A stretch of 44,000 bases of DNA from Tubiluchus corallicola (GCA_030141605.1 JAQGDQ010000135.1:312001-356000), one strand, 5' to 3'. Counted from the first letter of the stretch, positions 31,501 through 42,450 are shown. Translations and numbers: made by a program. The notes: generated from the sequence alone by a model not told the origin.

Positions 31501-34500
31501 AATTTTCTGTAAGTTTCTGTATGATCTATTGACTAGTATATGTCAAGTTAACTCGCCAAGTAACTCGCTAGTCTGAACGCGCCGTTATACTCAAATCGCA
31601 AGTTACTTCTAAACAAGTGGAATATGAACACAAATATTTGTTATTATTTCCCTGAATGCTTATATGTCGTTAGACATATAAGAAAAAAACTATTTTGCGT
31701 TACTGCTGCTTATAATGCTACTTGTATTTCATTGTGCTAAAGGTCTTTTTAATATGCACCCAATTTGTATTTACCTGACTTGTTATGGACTAACTTCTTA
31801 CACCTATCCTGTAATTTGTAATCTTATTATAATTTTGTTGGCCAATAAATTACATACATACATACATACTCTGACCAGTAACTATTGTTTAGAATGTGTG
31901 CCACAAATTTGTTAAAGTGATCAATACTGTTGCAAATTATACCACTGGATTCATGTTGACTATGTTTCGAGTTGACACTGGACAAATGCATCCCCTTCTC
32001 AGCAAAATGACAGTTAGTCTGTATCTGTAGTTGAGCAAATATTCCAATTTAGATAATTCGTTTGACGTTGATCTGTAGTGTCACAAAAGCTTGTCTTGTC
32101 ATTGAACACTTCTCAGTTCACGACACTGAACATAAAATTTCATTATAGGACAATCACACTCTTCAGCCAACAAAAGAAAATTTGCAAGAGCTAAAAATAG
32201 CCCTTCAAACTACAGAAGCCCAACTGTAGAATACGCAAGTAAAAACAAAATAAAGGATAAACTTTAGAAATCTTAAAAGGATCTCTAGAAAAGATGAAAT
32301 TTTTTGTTCAACCCGTGTCAGAATTTCGCATTTTTAAATTTGGTATTATTTATAATATGCACCTACATTAATCGCAAAAATTTTATTCCAATGCAAAGAG
32401 AAATACATTTTAATGAATTTCTAAAAAGAACTTTCTTTTTATTTCTCCACCAGATATAATTTTATTACAAATATAATTAGCTCAGGTCGAAATCTCAAGG
32501 AACTATTATTATTTATAAACTGTCGCATAAATATATAAAACCATTAGTTATAAGTAAGTAGACACAGCATCTACCCATTCATTCCAGTTATTTGTTTTTT
32601 TTAATTAAAGTGTAACTGGCGACTATTTGGGTTATTTGGCAATATATTAGCTCACTAATTATAATATTATATAATTTCTCTTAATTCTGTGTACTCTTTG
32701 TCTTTTGAAGTGCACAATACGTTTGGACCTGAATATCATCTGTAATTCATTCTAGATAGCCAATAAGCCTAACATTTTATCTATTTATAAGTAAAAACGC
32801 TGAGTACCCTGGCACGGCAAAACTCTGTAATTACGTGCTCATGTATTTCTCAGACAATAATGAACATTCAAACTGTGCCAATCGAAAGTGAATAAGGTTA
32901 CAGTTCGTGCTCCACGCATATCAGACGTCACGTCCTATTCTAAATGATTTGGCTAAAAAAGTCATTATGTAATAATTACAGACCACCTGAACGGTTTTAA
33001 TGAGAAAACCTCAAGCTTGTATGTCATTAAATTATTAAGTTTCACTAAGTTCGTGATGCATGTAATATAGCACATAAATCAATCAGATGCAAGCCAGTTA
33101 CCCTAAAGACATTGAGCCAATTTTTTTTCTTGTTTGTCCATGGGTAATTCAAGATGCAAATACTATTATTCTTATACTATTATACTATAATATTATACTA
33201 TTACGATTGTAATTAGTATAATCTTTCATCATTGCCAGAACGTGATGAACATCAAACCAGTGGTAACGAAAAAAACGAGTTAAAACAAAAGTTTGCACTG
33301 ATTTTCTTTATAAGTTTTAAATTACACTTATTTCACCTCTGTTTTTGATGTTAATTAATTCTCACAGACATGAAGGTCTTATACGTTACGTTACTTACAT
33401 AGAAACATCCGTGATATCATGCTACACACGAGCAATTCACACGACACCACACCACATTACACTACATAACACTACACTACACCACGCAGGCACTACATTA
33501 CACCACATGATACCCACCACACCACACCAACGCGCTGCACGACACTACATCACAGTACACCATACTTCTCCACTACGGCCGGATTTAGATTATATAGATT
33601 TTTTGGCTACAGGTACTGAGGACTCGACCCCCAGTAACAATTAACAACAGTACGAATGTTAGATTCTTCAAATCAGTTTATTCAACTTCTACAACATAAT
33701 GCCAACATTAGGCCCACATAGACGGTGCAAGTCTAACAAAAAGAGAAGAGATATTCTGATATTTACATAATTGAAATAAGTTTGAAATACTAAATATAAT
33801 ACGTACAATTTACAATAAACAAATTACTGGTATTTTAACGTGTATCATAAAATATCCTGTTACTAGTACCAATAAAGTTCTCTTAGGACAGAGATATCTT
33901 ATCTCTGTCAGAGGAGATGTGACCTCATTTCCTACAAAATTTTGTGATTGTAAACAGGATTGCCAATGTACCAGTACCAATGACTTGGAAAAATGGACAA
34001 GAAAATTTTTTTATACAGTATATTAATTAAATGAGCCGTTTTTAAATAGATAATTCGATAGTAACTTTTCACAGTAAATTAATTTTACTTAATCTCTGAA
34101 GACCCTCAGCTGACGGAGGCTCCTGGGCTGCTGCTCATGTAGCCTGTGCCTTAATCCGGCACTGTTCTTCACATCTCATCACATCCCACCGCTTCATGAA
34201 ACTTCGCACCTCACCACACTTCGCTACCTATGCACCATATCACCACACTACACTTCGCCTCACAAAAACAGACCACACAAATTAACACACCGCATCACAG
34301 AGCTCCTATACTGTGACACGGATACGTGACATGGGATCCGTTATACAGATTCTAAGAATATACCACACCATAATCATCATACTACTTTTAACGTTTTTCA
34401 TTGGTTCATAAGCTAATTATCCTGACGCTCGTGTCACCTGGTAGCCAGCCAGAATGATTCTTACAAATTACACAGATGTTTTACATTGATCACATTAAAT

Positions 34501-37500
34501 ATTACAGTTATCATGGTCATTCCGTTCTGTTTATGGTAAATTAGCTTCGTGACATTTTGCCCGTCCAGTTATAATGGTCACGTCACACACTGGCGAGGAA
34601 TTTTCGATCAAATCAGAACTTTTGCAGCATTTTTTGCCTTTTATATCTTTCAGCTGAAGGCAGTAAGCAAAATCAAAAATTAATTTTAATATTAGAGAAA
34701 ACCTCACTTGCCATAATGCATATAGCGTTTTCTAATTTGGCAAAGGACACAAAATAAAAAAGACCAAAATGCCCTTTAAGTACCCATAAATAATTTCTTA
34801 TTTTATCCAAAAGGATTGTTATACTTCATCAGCAGCAAGGAGAAATACGATTATTATTATTATTATTGTGAAGCTTGTGGAGAAAATAAACATTATTTTT
34901 TGAGATTTACAGGGCATTTTGACCTTCCTAGCTTTTTAGCTTTTATGATCATGTTAGGTCTCAGGAAGATCATTATTTTGTTTTGATCGTGAAATCAAAT
35001 TTTGAAGTGTCACGTATTTTCTGACCTGTCGACATTTTCCGAAGCCTGTATGTGCCAAGAACTGTGTCAAGCGGATCTGGATGTCTAAAAAGTTTAATGA
35101 GGCGAGCCAAGCAAGCTTTCATTAAGTTTTGAGAACATGCTGTAGGCCTACTTTTCAATTAAATGAAGTGAATTTCCTGAAACATCTGAAGTAATAGCGG
35201 ATCAGTTTTTCATTACTGAATGCAAGCGAAACTTTACTGAACGTATAAGCGACCATCGTTAAATGGGTAATGGTACATATTTTGATGAATGAAAAACTGA
35301 GCCTCTCGAACAACTTTTAATAATTGTTTATCTAGCGAAGGGAAATAGACAAGTTAAATTCAATGTGAAACTTTTGTATAGGTGTTATTATTGTCAAAGG
35401 AGTATCTGTTGATATTTTGCTTCTTCAAAAGCAGTAAACCTAATCACGCTAGAAAGCTGTAATCTTGTTACCGAAGCAATTCAACGAAAATAGTCCCAGC
35501 TTGAAACTTTTCTCACTTGTGAGTGTAATCATACTGAATAAAAATTATTTTGTTACAGTTATATTGTTGAGTCTGAGAGATGTAAGAACAGTTCTACTGA
35601 CTGCATTAGACCTGGGAATGATGAATGGCGACTGGGTGTTTATGGATGTCGTCATTTTTGGATCGAATTATTACGGGCAGCATGAATGGCGAGTAGGCGA
35701 CGGTAAGGATGAAAACGCTAGACGTGCTTACGGAAGTCTTCTCAGGGTTACACTGATGAAGCCAACAAGTGATGCTTTCTCCGAGTTTGCTATTCAGGTG
35801 AAACATCGATCTCTGAACGATTACGGTTTCAATATGTATTCCGAAGAGGTACTTCATAAGTTCTTAATAAGTAGCGTAATTTAAGTTACATGCTTACTTA
35901 CCTGCTAGTTTTAATTATATATGTACCTGCTTGCATGCTTGATTGATTGTTCCCTTCTTTTGTTTCTTCTTCCCTTCCTTCCTTTCTTCCTTCCTTCTTT
36001 ACTTTACTTACGTACTTGCTCGCTTGCTTATGTACTTAATTACGTATCTACTTACATATCTACCTACCTGCCTACCTAGCTACCTACCTACCTACCTACC
36101 TACCTACCTACCTACCTACCTACCTACCTACCTACCTACCTACCTACCTACCTACCTACCTACCTACCTACCTACCTAACTTACCCACCTAGCTACGTAG
36201 CTACCTACCTACCTACCTACCTACCTACCTACCTAACTTACCCACCTAGCTACGTAGCTACCTAACTACCAACCCGCCTAAGTATCCACTCAGCCACCTA
36301 CCTGCTTATCTACCTACCTACTAATCTGTCTGCCTGCCTGCCTGCCTACCTACTAATCTGTCTGCCTACCAACCAACCAACCAACCGACCGACCGACCAA
36401 CCAACCAACCAACCAACCAACCAACCAAACAACCAACCTACCTACCTACCTACCTACCTACCTACCTACCTACCTACCTACCTACCTACCTACCTACTTA
36501 CTTATTAACTTACAAATTTTATTTACTTATTTACTTACTTACTTGCTAGCTTTCTTACTTACTTACTCATTCACTCGTTTACTCCTTACTTACCCAATTA
36601 CTGTCATATATCGGTGTCAAAATGTGCTCTGACAAAAATGGTAATTGTGGAAATGGTTTTAAATGAAAATGATACGGATTAGCATTGTACCTCAAATGAA
36701 GACATAAAATTATGATGATGAGGATGATGACGATAATGATGAAGATACGATGATGATGATGATGATGATGATGATGACGAGATGATGACGACGATGATAA
36801 TGATGCTGACTATGATGATAACATGCCATGGTACATTTCCAGGTGAGTTTTTTCGTGGGTGCTTTTCATGACAGTGTTATTCTATACGGATTAGCATTAA
36901 ACGAAACGTTAGATGAAGGACTTGATGAAAGAGATGGACTCAGTATTACTCGTCGGATGTGGAACAGAACATTTCAAGGTAACTTTTTGAATGTAATTAA
37001 TAGGATGGTAGGACTTGTAAGAGTCAACAAAAACGTTATAATAGCAGCAACGACAGCATCAGCCCTCACATCATCAACAAGTAGCATCACTACGCAGCAC
37101 CAGCACCAAACATCGCTAAACCGTGCAGCTACAGCGCTTATTATCAAAATCTATAAGTACTGCTATTAAGCAGTTGTAAATAGAAAGTATTTTTAGCATC
37201 ACCGTTTTAGGTCTTTTATCTTCAGAAACTATGTGCAGCATGGCGACCACTAAAGTCACATTAATTAAACTTCTTTCCTGAGTAAGCTAATAATAGTAGT
37301 AATTGTAATAGAAATAGCAAATATGGCAGGGGTGGACCTTATGGGTTAAGGGTTTCACGGCCCTTAGGCTATCAACAAACAAAGAGCCTAAACGAAGAAA
37401 CTTATGTAGGGATCAGACTGCCATCTATAAAAATTTTAATTGTTATGGAGCTGTTCTTCAGTTTTTGTATAGGCTTATCAACTGCCTTTGTCGTTGCTCG

Positions 37501-40500
37501 TGGTGAATTGGAATGATTTTGTTTGTCATGCCCTTTCGTCTGGATTAACCAAAAGACGAGTTGCTGTTCGTCATTGAGTATACATCTAGTGAAGATTCTA
37601 AAGTGTTGGACAATGGGAAATATGCTGCCCATGTCTAAATGTTTTACTATTTAGACACTAGAGACACTTGTTGAATTCTCGTGTCTAAGCGGCTTGTGTT
37701 CAAGTGATCTAGGTATCCAAAACAGAAAATGCCCAAGTTGCCAATGTGGCCAAGACTACCTGTGTCTAAATGTTTTGTGGAGTAGCATCCTGCGACCAAA
37801 TGTGTGGGTCTACAGTGAAAAATGGAATATTTCGCGTACAATATAAGGATCAATTGCTCTAGTGCTTATTAGCAAGTGGTTACTGGAAAACAAATATAAG
37901 CACTTGTCTTTAGTATGGACCATTTAAGTAATTTTGTTATTCTGTTTACTAAATATGATTATCCCTGTCTATTGCGTGGTCATCGGTCTTAGGACTCCGA
38001 GGGCCAATCAATCAAAATTTAGGGCCTAAGGCTAGAGTCTTATTAGCTAAACCATCCCCGAATATGCCTCTATCAGCTTGAGCTCTTTGCTTTGTGAATA
38101 ACATCAAGTTTGTTCCTTAGTTAGGACTATCGATTGCTACAGGTTTCACATAAGTTAGCAGCTGCACGTATTTTGATTATTGGAAATTGATTAGTACATG
38201 TAGGAAAAAAAACTAATGCAAATAAAAATGTCACGCTATGCATTAGCATATGTAAGAGAGAGTCGGTGACAAAAGAGACCTGAGTGACAGGGTAATTTAC
38301 TACATTCACTGAGAAGACACCGTGAGTTTTTCCTCATTTCTCAATTTAAACTGAACTTCTTGTGAAGGCGTACAGTTTTTATTCATTCTCCTAATGCACA
38401 CAAAATTACATACAGCACAGTACAAAAATACACGTTTCACATAAAAAAATTGGGATAAAAAAATAAAACTATACATTACTCAAAATTATTACATAAATTG
38501 CATTTTAAAATTTTGTGCACGACTAGAGAAAGGAAAAAGTCCATTAGGCGCAGGACACTTGCAGAAGACTAGAACATTTGTTTACAGCACATCATCGATC
38601 AGAATTATGTTAAAATGCAAAAATTAGTTGAAACTATTTAATCTACTACTGAAAATTTCACAATTATTATTGTCTACCATTTCGTTTGTTAATGAATTCC
38701 ACATCCTTGCAATACGATTTTCAAAGGAAAATTTACACACATCTAATTTTGCAAAACTACTGTATAATTTTCGACAGGGACCTCTTAAACCCCAACGTAG
38801 GGCTGAAGTGAAAAAAAATCGTTAAAATCTAAATCCACTATAGAGTTGGAAATTTTATAGACCATTTTTAAGTCAAAAATAATTTTGTTCTAAGGACTGC
38901 AGTTTTAGATATAATAATCTTGCTATATAATTTGCATGATTTAATCCGCATCTCACATGTAGACATCTAGTAAAATAGTGTTGCACATATTCAATTAAAT
39001 CAACAAGTGTCTTGTGATGTGGATTTCAAAGGGGAATACAATACTCTAGCAAAGGTCTGACATACGATTTGTAAGCCGTAATTAGACACTTCATGTTCTT
39101 AATGTGAAAGGATCTAAAGATCATTATGATTGGCTAAATTAATCCCCATTTTACCTGGCCGTTTGCTATTTAACGTTTTTCTGACACCAATCTGCCTGTT
39201 TTATTTTTCACAATTTTAAGGTGTTGGCGGCGAAATTGCCATGGATGACAATGGCGACAGAATAATGGACTACAGTATTCTTGACTTTGACGACACCGTT
39301 GGCGAGTTTGTTGCAATCGGACATCATTTTGGCAAAACTGCTGAATTTGTGCAGTCAGGATTCATAAACTGGCCAGGAGGGCGCACTAGTCCCCCGCCAG
39401 ACATTCCGTACTGTGGTTTCACCGGGCAGAATCCCATATGTACAGGTAAGCAGCATGGCGGCCTTATATACAGTAATGCTGAAGCCTAGTGCCGCAAAAA
39501 TAAATGGGGGCCTCTGGCCAAAATGTATAAATTTGAATTGTATAAATGTATAAATTTTAAATTGACACAATTAATTGCTACGCTTTCCCCTAGCTCTAAG
39601 CTTTTGTAGACTTCGAGCTTACAGTAATTTTCATTGCACTTCTATCGCATTCAAACTTGGAAGTTTCCTAATAACTATTGAAGTGTTTTGAAGATTAATT
39701 TTTCTAACGTGAAAAAGGCTAAATATTTTAGCTTAGCAGTAGTTTTCTCCCGGATATTTCACAGTACTGATCAGCAGATTTTTTTAAAATTATTAATTAT
39801 TAAATACATCCGTACACCAAAACAGCATAGCCCTTCAAAAGATTTTAAGAATTGGTAATAACATATTTATTATCTATTCAAAGTGCCCAGCTGCAAATGG
39901 CCCATGGGGTGCTCAAAAAGTAATTATTTGTTGCGAGCGCCCTAAATGAATGAGGATTGAGGAAAAGAAAAAGCAGGAGTAAAGAAACAGAAAAGAAAAC
40001 TTGAAGGAGAGTAGAAAGAGAGAAAGCTGTGATAGTAATTGAAATGACGCGTACTATAGAAATCGACATAGCAACGTGATTATCTCGACCGGGGCCTCGG
40101 AATTAGTCAAAGTGATTTATTCTATATAATTAGGGAAGATTTCATTTTTAAAATTTCTTTTGAAGGCATTTATAGATGTAGATTTTTTTTATGCAAGTGA
40201 TATTTTAGAATGTATCACCTGAAGATTGTTTACCGAGTGAGAATTGCTAATCCTGGGTGAACATGTGTCAATAATGACAGAACCAAGTATAACAGCATAA
40301 AGTAGGATTTAAGGTACACTGTCATGTACAAGGTACATGACCATCTCATTAACAGAAAATTTATTTTATCTTTCTGTAGAAGAAATAATTTTATTATTCT
40401 ACATTGTAAAATTTTTACATTGTTTAACAAGAAATATGCATTTTCATTCACTACTATATTTAGTATATTTAGCAATACCATCGTGTATCCTTTAGCGAAG

Positions 40501-42450
40501 GAGCTGAGGCTTGACTAATCGACGTTTCTGTAATCGTGAGGCTGGGAACCTAAAAGGCAGTTGGGTTATCAGACAAAAGTCATTTATTTCTAATGGAATT
40601 GATAAGGAAATACCGAAACAATGAAATTACTTAAAAAATGTTTGATGATAATGGTGTTCTTGGAGCTGCGTGATGAGAGTAACGATGACGATTATGATGA
40701 TGATGATGATGGTGATGATGAAATGATGATGATGATGATGATGATAATGATAAGGATATGACGCTGAAGAGAGCGAAGACAATAGTGATGATGATGGTGA
40801 TTATGGTGTAGAGATGGTAACTTAATGGCCGTTGTAATGGTTGGTGATTATAAAGACAATGACGCCGATTTAAAAAAAAAACAGCATTTATGGCAGAGTC
40901 ATAATTTTTTTGAAGCCACTCCGAGAATGCAAGTGGTCAGGCATGTCGAATGTTGTGGACAAAGAAAAAATCCGTTACGTGTAGCCTGTCTTATCAAATG
41001 TTCTGAAGGAATGAGTCCAATGACTGAAACATGAAGTAATACGCTATTATATTTAGACATCACTTTACGTATACCGTTACTCGAGGTTGCGACAGTTATA
41101 TTCAGTGTTATTACAGCTTTAGATTAAATGTGTTATCACAACGTTGTTGGCAACGAATTATTATTAATTAGTATAACTAGCCAAACACAGGTAAAATGCT
41201 CATAAACCGGCGACAATCTACACCACACCACGCCTCACCAGACCATGATGATGACGACGTTGCTGATGATGAGTATAACATAACACTGACACTATCATCG
41301 AAATTAATAGAGACTGTTAGAAACTTGTGGAACATATAGCTATAATTAAGAGAATTAAGATCGCATGTTATAGGCTTTTTTATTTAGGACATGAATTTTT
41401 CGAATAAGATTTTTGACAGATTTAAAGTTTCAGTTTTATACATAATTTCGTTTTTTACAAATCTAAAGTGGCGTTTACGTAGCATCCGGATACGTTTTGG
41501 TGGCGCGGATTAGACGAAATCGGTTTATATTGTTTTCAATGCATCCGTGTATGCAGCCTGCGTATGCGTTATTCTTTCTCTGCAGCTATTCCTATTGATT
41601 TTTTCCGTACTCTGTTCCGCATTGGAAAACGCATCCGCATGCTACATAAACGCCACTTTACGAAGATTTTTGCTTATAAATGTGTCTCAATTTCAGAGGA
41701 TAAACAGCTCAGTATTTATCTTGTGCCTCCACTTGTAGGATTGGTCGTCATTTTTACAGTGGCGTTCTTTTTCGTTTACAGGTAAACTGACATTTTCATG
41801 GCATGTATTGTTTAATAATTGCATGAATGACTGAGTGAAAAAAGAAAATATGAATGAATGAAGAATGAATAGGGGAATGAATGAATGAATGAATAGGCTA
41901 ATGAATCAATGAATGAGTGAATAATTGATTGACTAACTGACTGACTGACTGACTGACTGGCTCATTGAACAATTGAACGAACGAACGATTGATTGAATGA
42001 ATAAACAACCATAGACAAATAAAATGTAACGAAAGTCGTGGAACTATAAGTGCAAGGCGTAAGGTTTTGTGGACGGTTTAAACTTCTGAAATAATTATGA
42101 GGACTAAGTGGCTTTATATGTGCTGTCGAGTAGGTTCTGTAAGAAAAAGGTTGACATTTAATGCCATTGTTTTACTCATTATTAGGATATTACAAAGGCT
42201 ATTTTCGAGAAAGTTTGTCTTGCAAACAAGAGCAGGCTGAATAAATTGCTTGTTATTTTCAAGTTCTACATTAACTAAAGGCACGAGAGCTCTGAACGTG
42301 ATTTCCTAACAGAGGCACTTGTGAATTTTTTTTAGGCGGATGAAATTGGAAGCTCAACTGACCAACATGTCTTGGCGAGTAAAGTGGGCAGATCTGAATT
42401 TTCTTAGACAGAAAAGCGTCTACGGCAGCGCTGTTGCTAGCATAAATTCT
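27854..42450 (+). CDS. Receptor guanylyl cyclase, natriuretic-peptide-receptor type (5' half)
   Basis: Single-pass membrane receptor that, in this family, binds a peptide outside the cell and makes cGMP inside. Six exons joined in matching phases give 508 residues: signal peptide 1-22, ligand-binding (periplasmic-binding-like) ectodomain to about 440, transmembrane helix about 448-469, juxtamembrane segment to 508. Diagnostic motifs are [80 protein letters not shown] and WRVKWADL, all in the NPR-A/NPR-B order. The kinase-homology, hinge and cyclase domains must follow to the right of the window, so cyclase activity is inferred; WRVKWADL after the membrane argues against the short clearance receptor NPR-C. 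Start: Met at 27854 gives a clean signal peptide; an in-frame Met at 27800 would add 18 residues. Several N-glycosylation sites (NAS, NYT, NET, NRT) suit an ectodomain. Confidence 0.9.
29108..29295. repeat. Repeat cluster with hammerhead-ribozyme-like cores
   Basis: Two minus-strand copies about 65 bp apart (29112-29136 and 29176-29199) and one degenerate plus-strand copy (29270-29294). Copy 29176-29199, read on the minus strand, is CTGATGA-A-GTCC-ACAA-GGAC-GAAA. That is a hammerhead-type CUGAUGA box, a perfect 4-bp stem II and the GAAA box, with one extra A. Flanks repeat the words AGATCTAGGC and AGTAGATTTCAG. Stems I and III are not convincing, so activity is doubtful. Hammerhead motifs of this kind occur in Penelope-like elements and satellite-like retrozymes. 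Confidence 0.5.
30283..30309 (+). repeat. (ATT)n microsatellite
   Basis: A run of about nine TTA/ATT triplets in intron 1. It could be the tail of a retroelement; nothing upstream supports this. Confidence 0.9.
31690..31874 (+). mobile_element. Retroelement 3' end with CATA tandem tail
   Basis: TTTTGTTGGCCAATAAATTA followed by CATACATACATACATAC is a standard animal LINE 3' finish: polyadenylation-like AATAAA and a short tandem tail. The coding part is not detectable upstream. The 5' border is a guess. Confidence 0.4.
33425..33573 (+). repeat. CAC/ACTACACCA degenerate minisatellite, left half
   Basis: Irregular units such as CACTACACCA, CACCACACCA and CATTACACCA. The array ends exactly at the hAT-like insertion and resumes after it at 34165. 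Confidence 0.8.
33574..34164. mobile_element. hAT-like MITE inserted into a minisatellite
   Basis: 591 bp. The left end reads TACGGCCGGATTTAG; the right end, inverted, reads CAGTGCCGGATTAAG. Flanking 8-bp words TTCTCCAC (33566-33573) and TTCTTCAC (34165-34172) differ by one base and look like a decayed target-site duplication, the hAT length. No transposase is present. The interior is AT-rich. Confidence 0.6.
34165..34310 (+). repeat. CAC-rich degenerate minisatellite, right half
   Basis: Units such as CACCTCACCACACTTCG, CACCATATCACCACACTAC. The composition matches the array left of the insertion. Confidence 0.7.
35559..35848 (+). CDS. Guanylyl cyclase receptor exon 2 (ectodomain)
   Basis: Acceptor TTTTGTTACAG, 290 bp, ends GAAGAG|GTACTT in phase 0. 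Encodes [33 protein letters not shown] and a segment ending NMYSEE. It matches the NPR region that reads R..ML.A..L.M..GDYVFF. Confidence 0.88.
35943..36600 (+). repeat. (TACC)n tetranucleotide array with flanking variants
   Basis: Core perfect CCTA repeats at about 36058-36178, 36203-36233 and 36436-36496. Variants CCAA, CCGA, TTAC and CTTC lie between and around them. It lies in intron 2, 95 bp after the donor of exon 2. The long open frame across it (Tyr-Leu-Pro-Thr repeats) is an artefact. Confidence 0.98.
36705..36822 (+). repeat. (GAT)n trinucleotide array
   Basis: GATGATGAT with GAC and AAT variants, ending about 20 bp before the acceptor of receptor exon 3. Confidence 0.95.
36843..36978 (+). 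CDS. Guanylyl cyclase receptor exon 3 (ectodomain)
   Basis: Acceptor ACATTTCCAG, 136 bp, ends TTTCAAG|GTAACT (phase 1). Encodes [20 protein letters not shown], then [20 protein letters not shown] and NRTFQG, one of the most conserved ectodomain stretches. The acceptor is weak: a (GAT)n array runs to within about 20 bp of it. Confidence 0.9.
37326..38060. mobile_element. Possible DNA transposon relic with 6-bp target-site duplication
   Basis: The ends read GCAGGGGTGGACCTTA and, inverted, CGGGGATGGTTTAGCTAA; they are flanked on both sides by AATATG (37320-37325, 38061-38066). The similarity of the ends is modest. Inside, at 37640-37800, is a degenerate array of TGTCTAAG/TGTTCAAG/TATCCAAAA words with about 17-bp period. 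It resembles the right arm of the foldback at 24681. Confidence 0.4.
38624..39150 (-). pseudogene. LINE (Jockey/CR1-like) reverse-transcriptase C-terminal fragment
   Basis: The minus-strand frame reads [20 protein letters not shown], then PLLEYCIPL, one stop (TGA where Trp is expected), [20 protein letters not shown]. After frame changes comes [20 protein letters not shown] and [18 protein letters not shown], with a stop at 38624. [15 protein letters not shown] and the final WNSL.NE are signatures of non-LTR retrotransposon ORF2 C-termini. It is fairly young judging by the few lesions. It ends only about 70 bp before receptor exon 4. Confidence 0.85.
39221..39445 (+). CDS. Guanylyl cyclase receptor exon 4 (membrane-proximal ectodomain)
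   Basis: Acceptor CAATTTTAAG, 225 bp, ends ACAG|GTAAGC (phase 1). Encodes [20 protein letters not shown], then [11 protein letters not shown] and the proline-rich, Cys-bearing [20 protein letters not shown]. In the family this segment carries the juxtamembrane signalling cysteines. Confidence 0.9.
40675..40800 (+). repeat. (GAT)n trinucleotide array
   Basis: Degenerate ATGATGATG blocks over about 125 bp. Confidence 0.95.
41464..41660. mobile_element. MITE with 35-bp inverted repeats, next to the transmembrane exon
   Basis: 197 bp. The left end begins TAAAGTGGCGTTTACGTAGC and the inverted right end TAAAGTGGCGTTTATGTAGC. Similarity continues through CATCCGGATACGTTTT / CATGCGGATGCGTTTT. No coding capacity. 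The element could use a TA target site (TA at both outer edges), but superfamily assignment is open. Exon 5 of the receptor starts 36 bp after it. Confidence 0.85.
41697..41781 (+). CDS. Guanylyl cyclase receptor exon 5 (transmembrane helix)
   Basis: Acceptor GTCTCAATTTCAG, 85 bp, ends TACAG|GTAAAC (phase 2). Encodes [20 protein letters not shown] followed by VAFFFVY. This is a single hydrophobic helix ended by a basic stop-transfer segment (RRMK-type residues) in the next exon. A MITE ends 36 bp before the acceptor. Confidence 0.85.
41845..42005 (+). repeat. GAAT/GACT tetranucleotide array
   Basis: Degenerate GAATGAATGAAT changing to GACTGACTGACT and GAACGAAC, in intron 5 of the receptor. 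Confidence 0.95.
42336..42450 (+). CDS. Guanylyl cyclase receptor exon 6 (juxtamembrane)
   Basis: Acceptor AATTTTTTTTAG, 115 bp, ends ATTCT|GTAAGT (phase 0). Encodes [20 protein letters not shown], then [20 protein letters not shown].(R/K)W.D(L/V) just inside the membrane is a hallmark of receptor guanylyl cyclases before the kinase-homology domain. The next exon was not found in the remaining 1.5 kb. Confidence 0.88.

Larger units (their letters stand above)
28527..35558 (+). other. Receptor guanylyl cyclase intron 1 (7.0 kb)
   Basis: Holds an A-rich (AAATAAAT)n tract (28760-28825), the hammerhead-like repeat cluster, an (ATT)n tract, a retroelement tail and the split CAC minisatellite with its hAT-like insertion. 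A 118-codon open frame at 29854-30210 has no recognised domain and no codon signal. No internal exon was found. Confidence 0.6.
36979..39220 (+). other. Receptor guanylyl cyclase intron 3
   Basis: 2.2 kb, holding a hAT-like element (37326-38060) and a LINE fragment (38624-39150). No coding exon seen. Confidence 0.6.
39446..41696 (+). other. Receptor guanylyl cyclase intron 4
   Basis: 2.25 kb, containing a (GAT)n tract (40675-40800), a short CACCACACCACGCC stretch near 41220 and the MITE at 41464-41660. No exon seen. Confidence 0.6.

Noticed and set aside
35943-36179. Open frame of Tyr-Leu-Pro-Thr repeats
   Set aside because: It is the translation of the (TACC)n array. The same applies to the Arg-Glu, Ser-Leu, Thr-His and Cys-Val frames over the (TC)n, (AG)n and (CA)n tracts.
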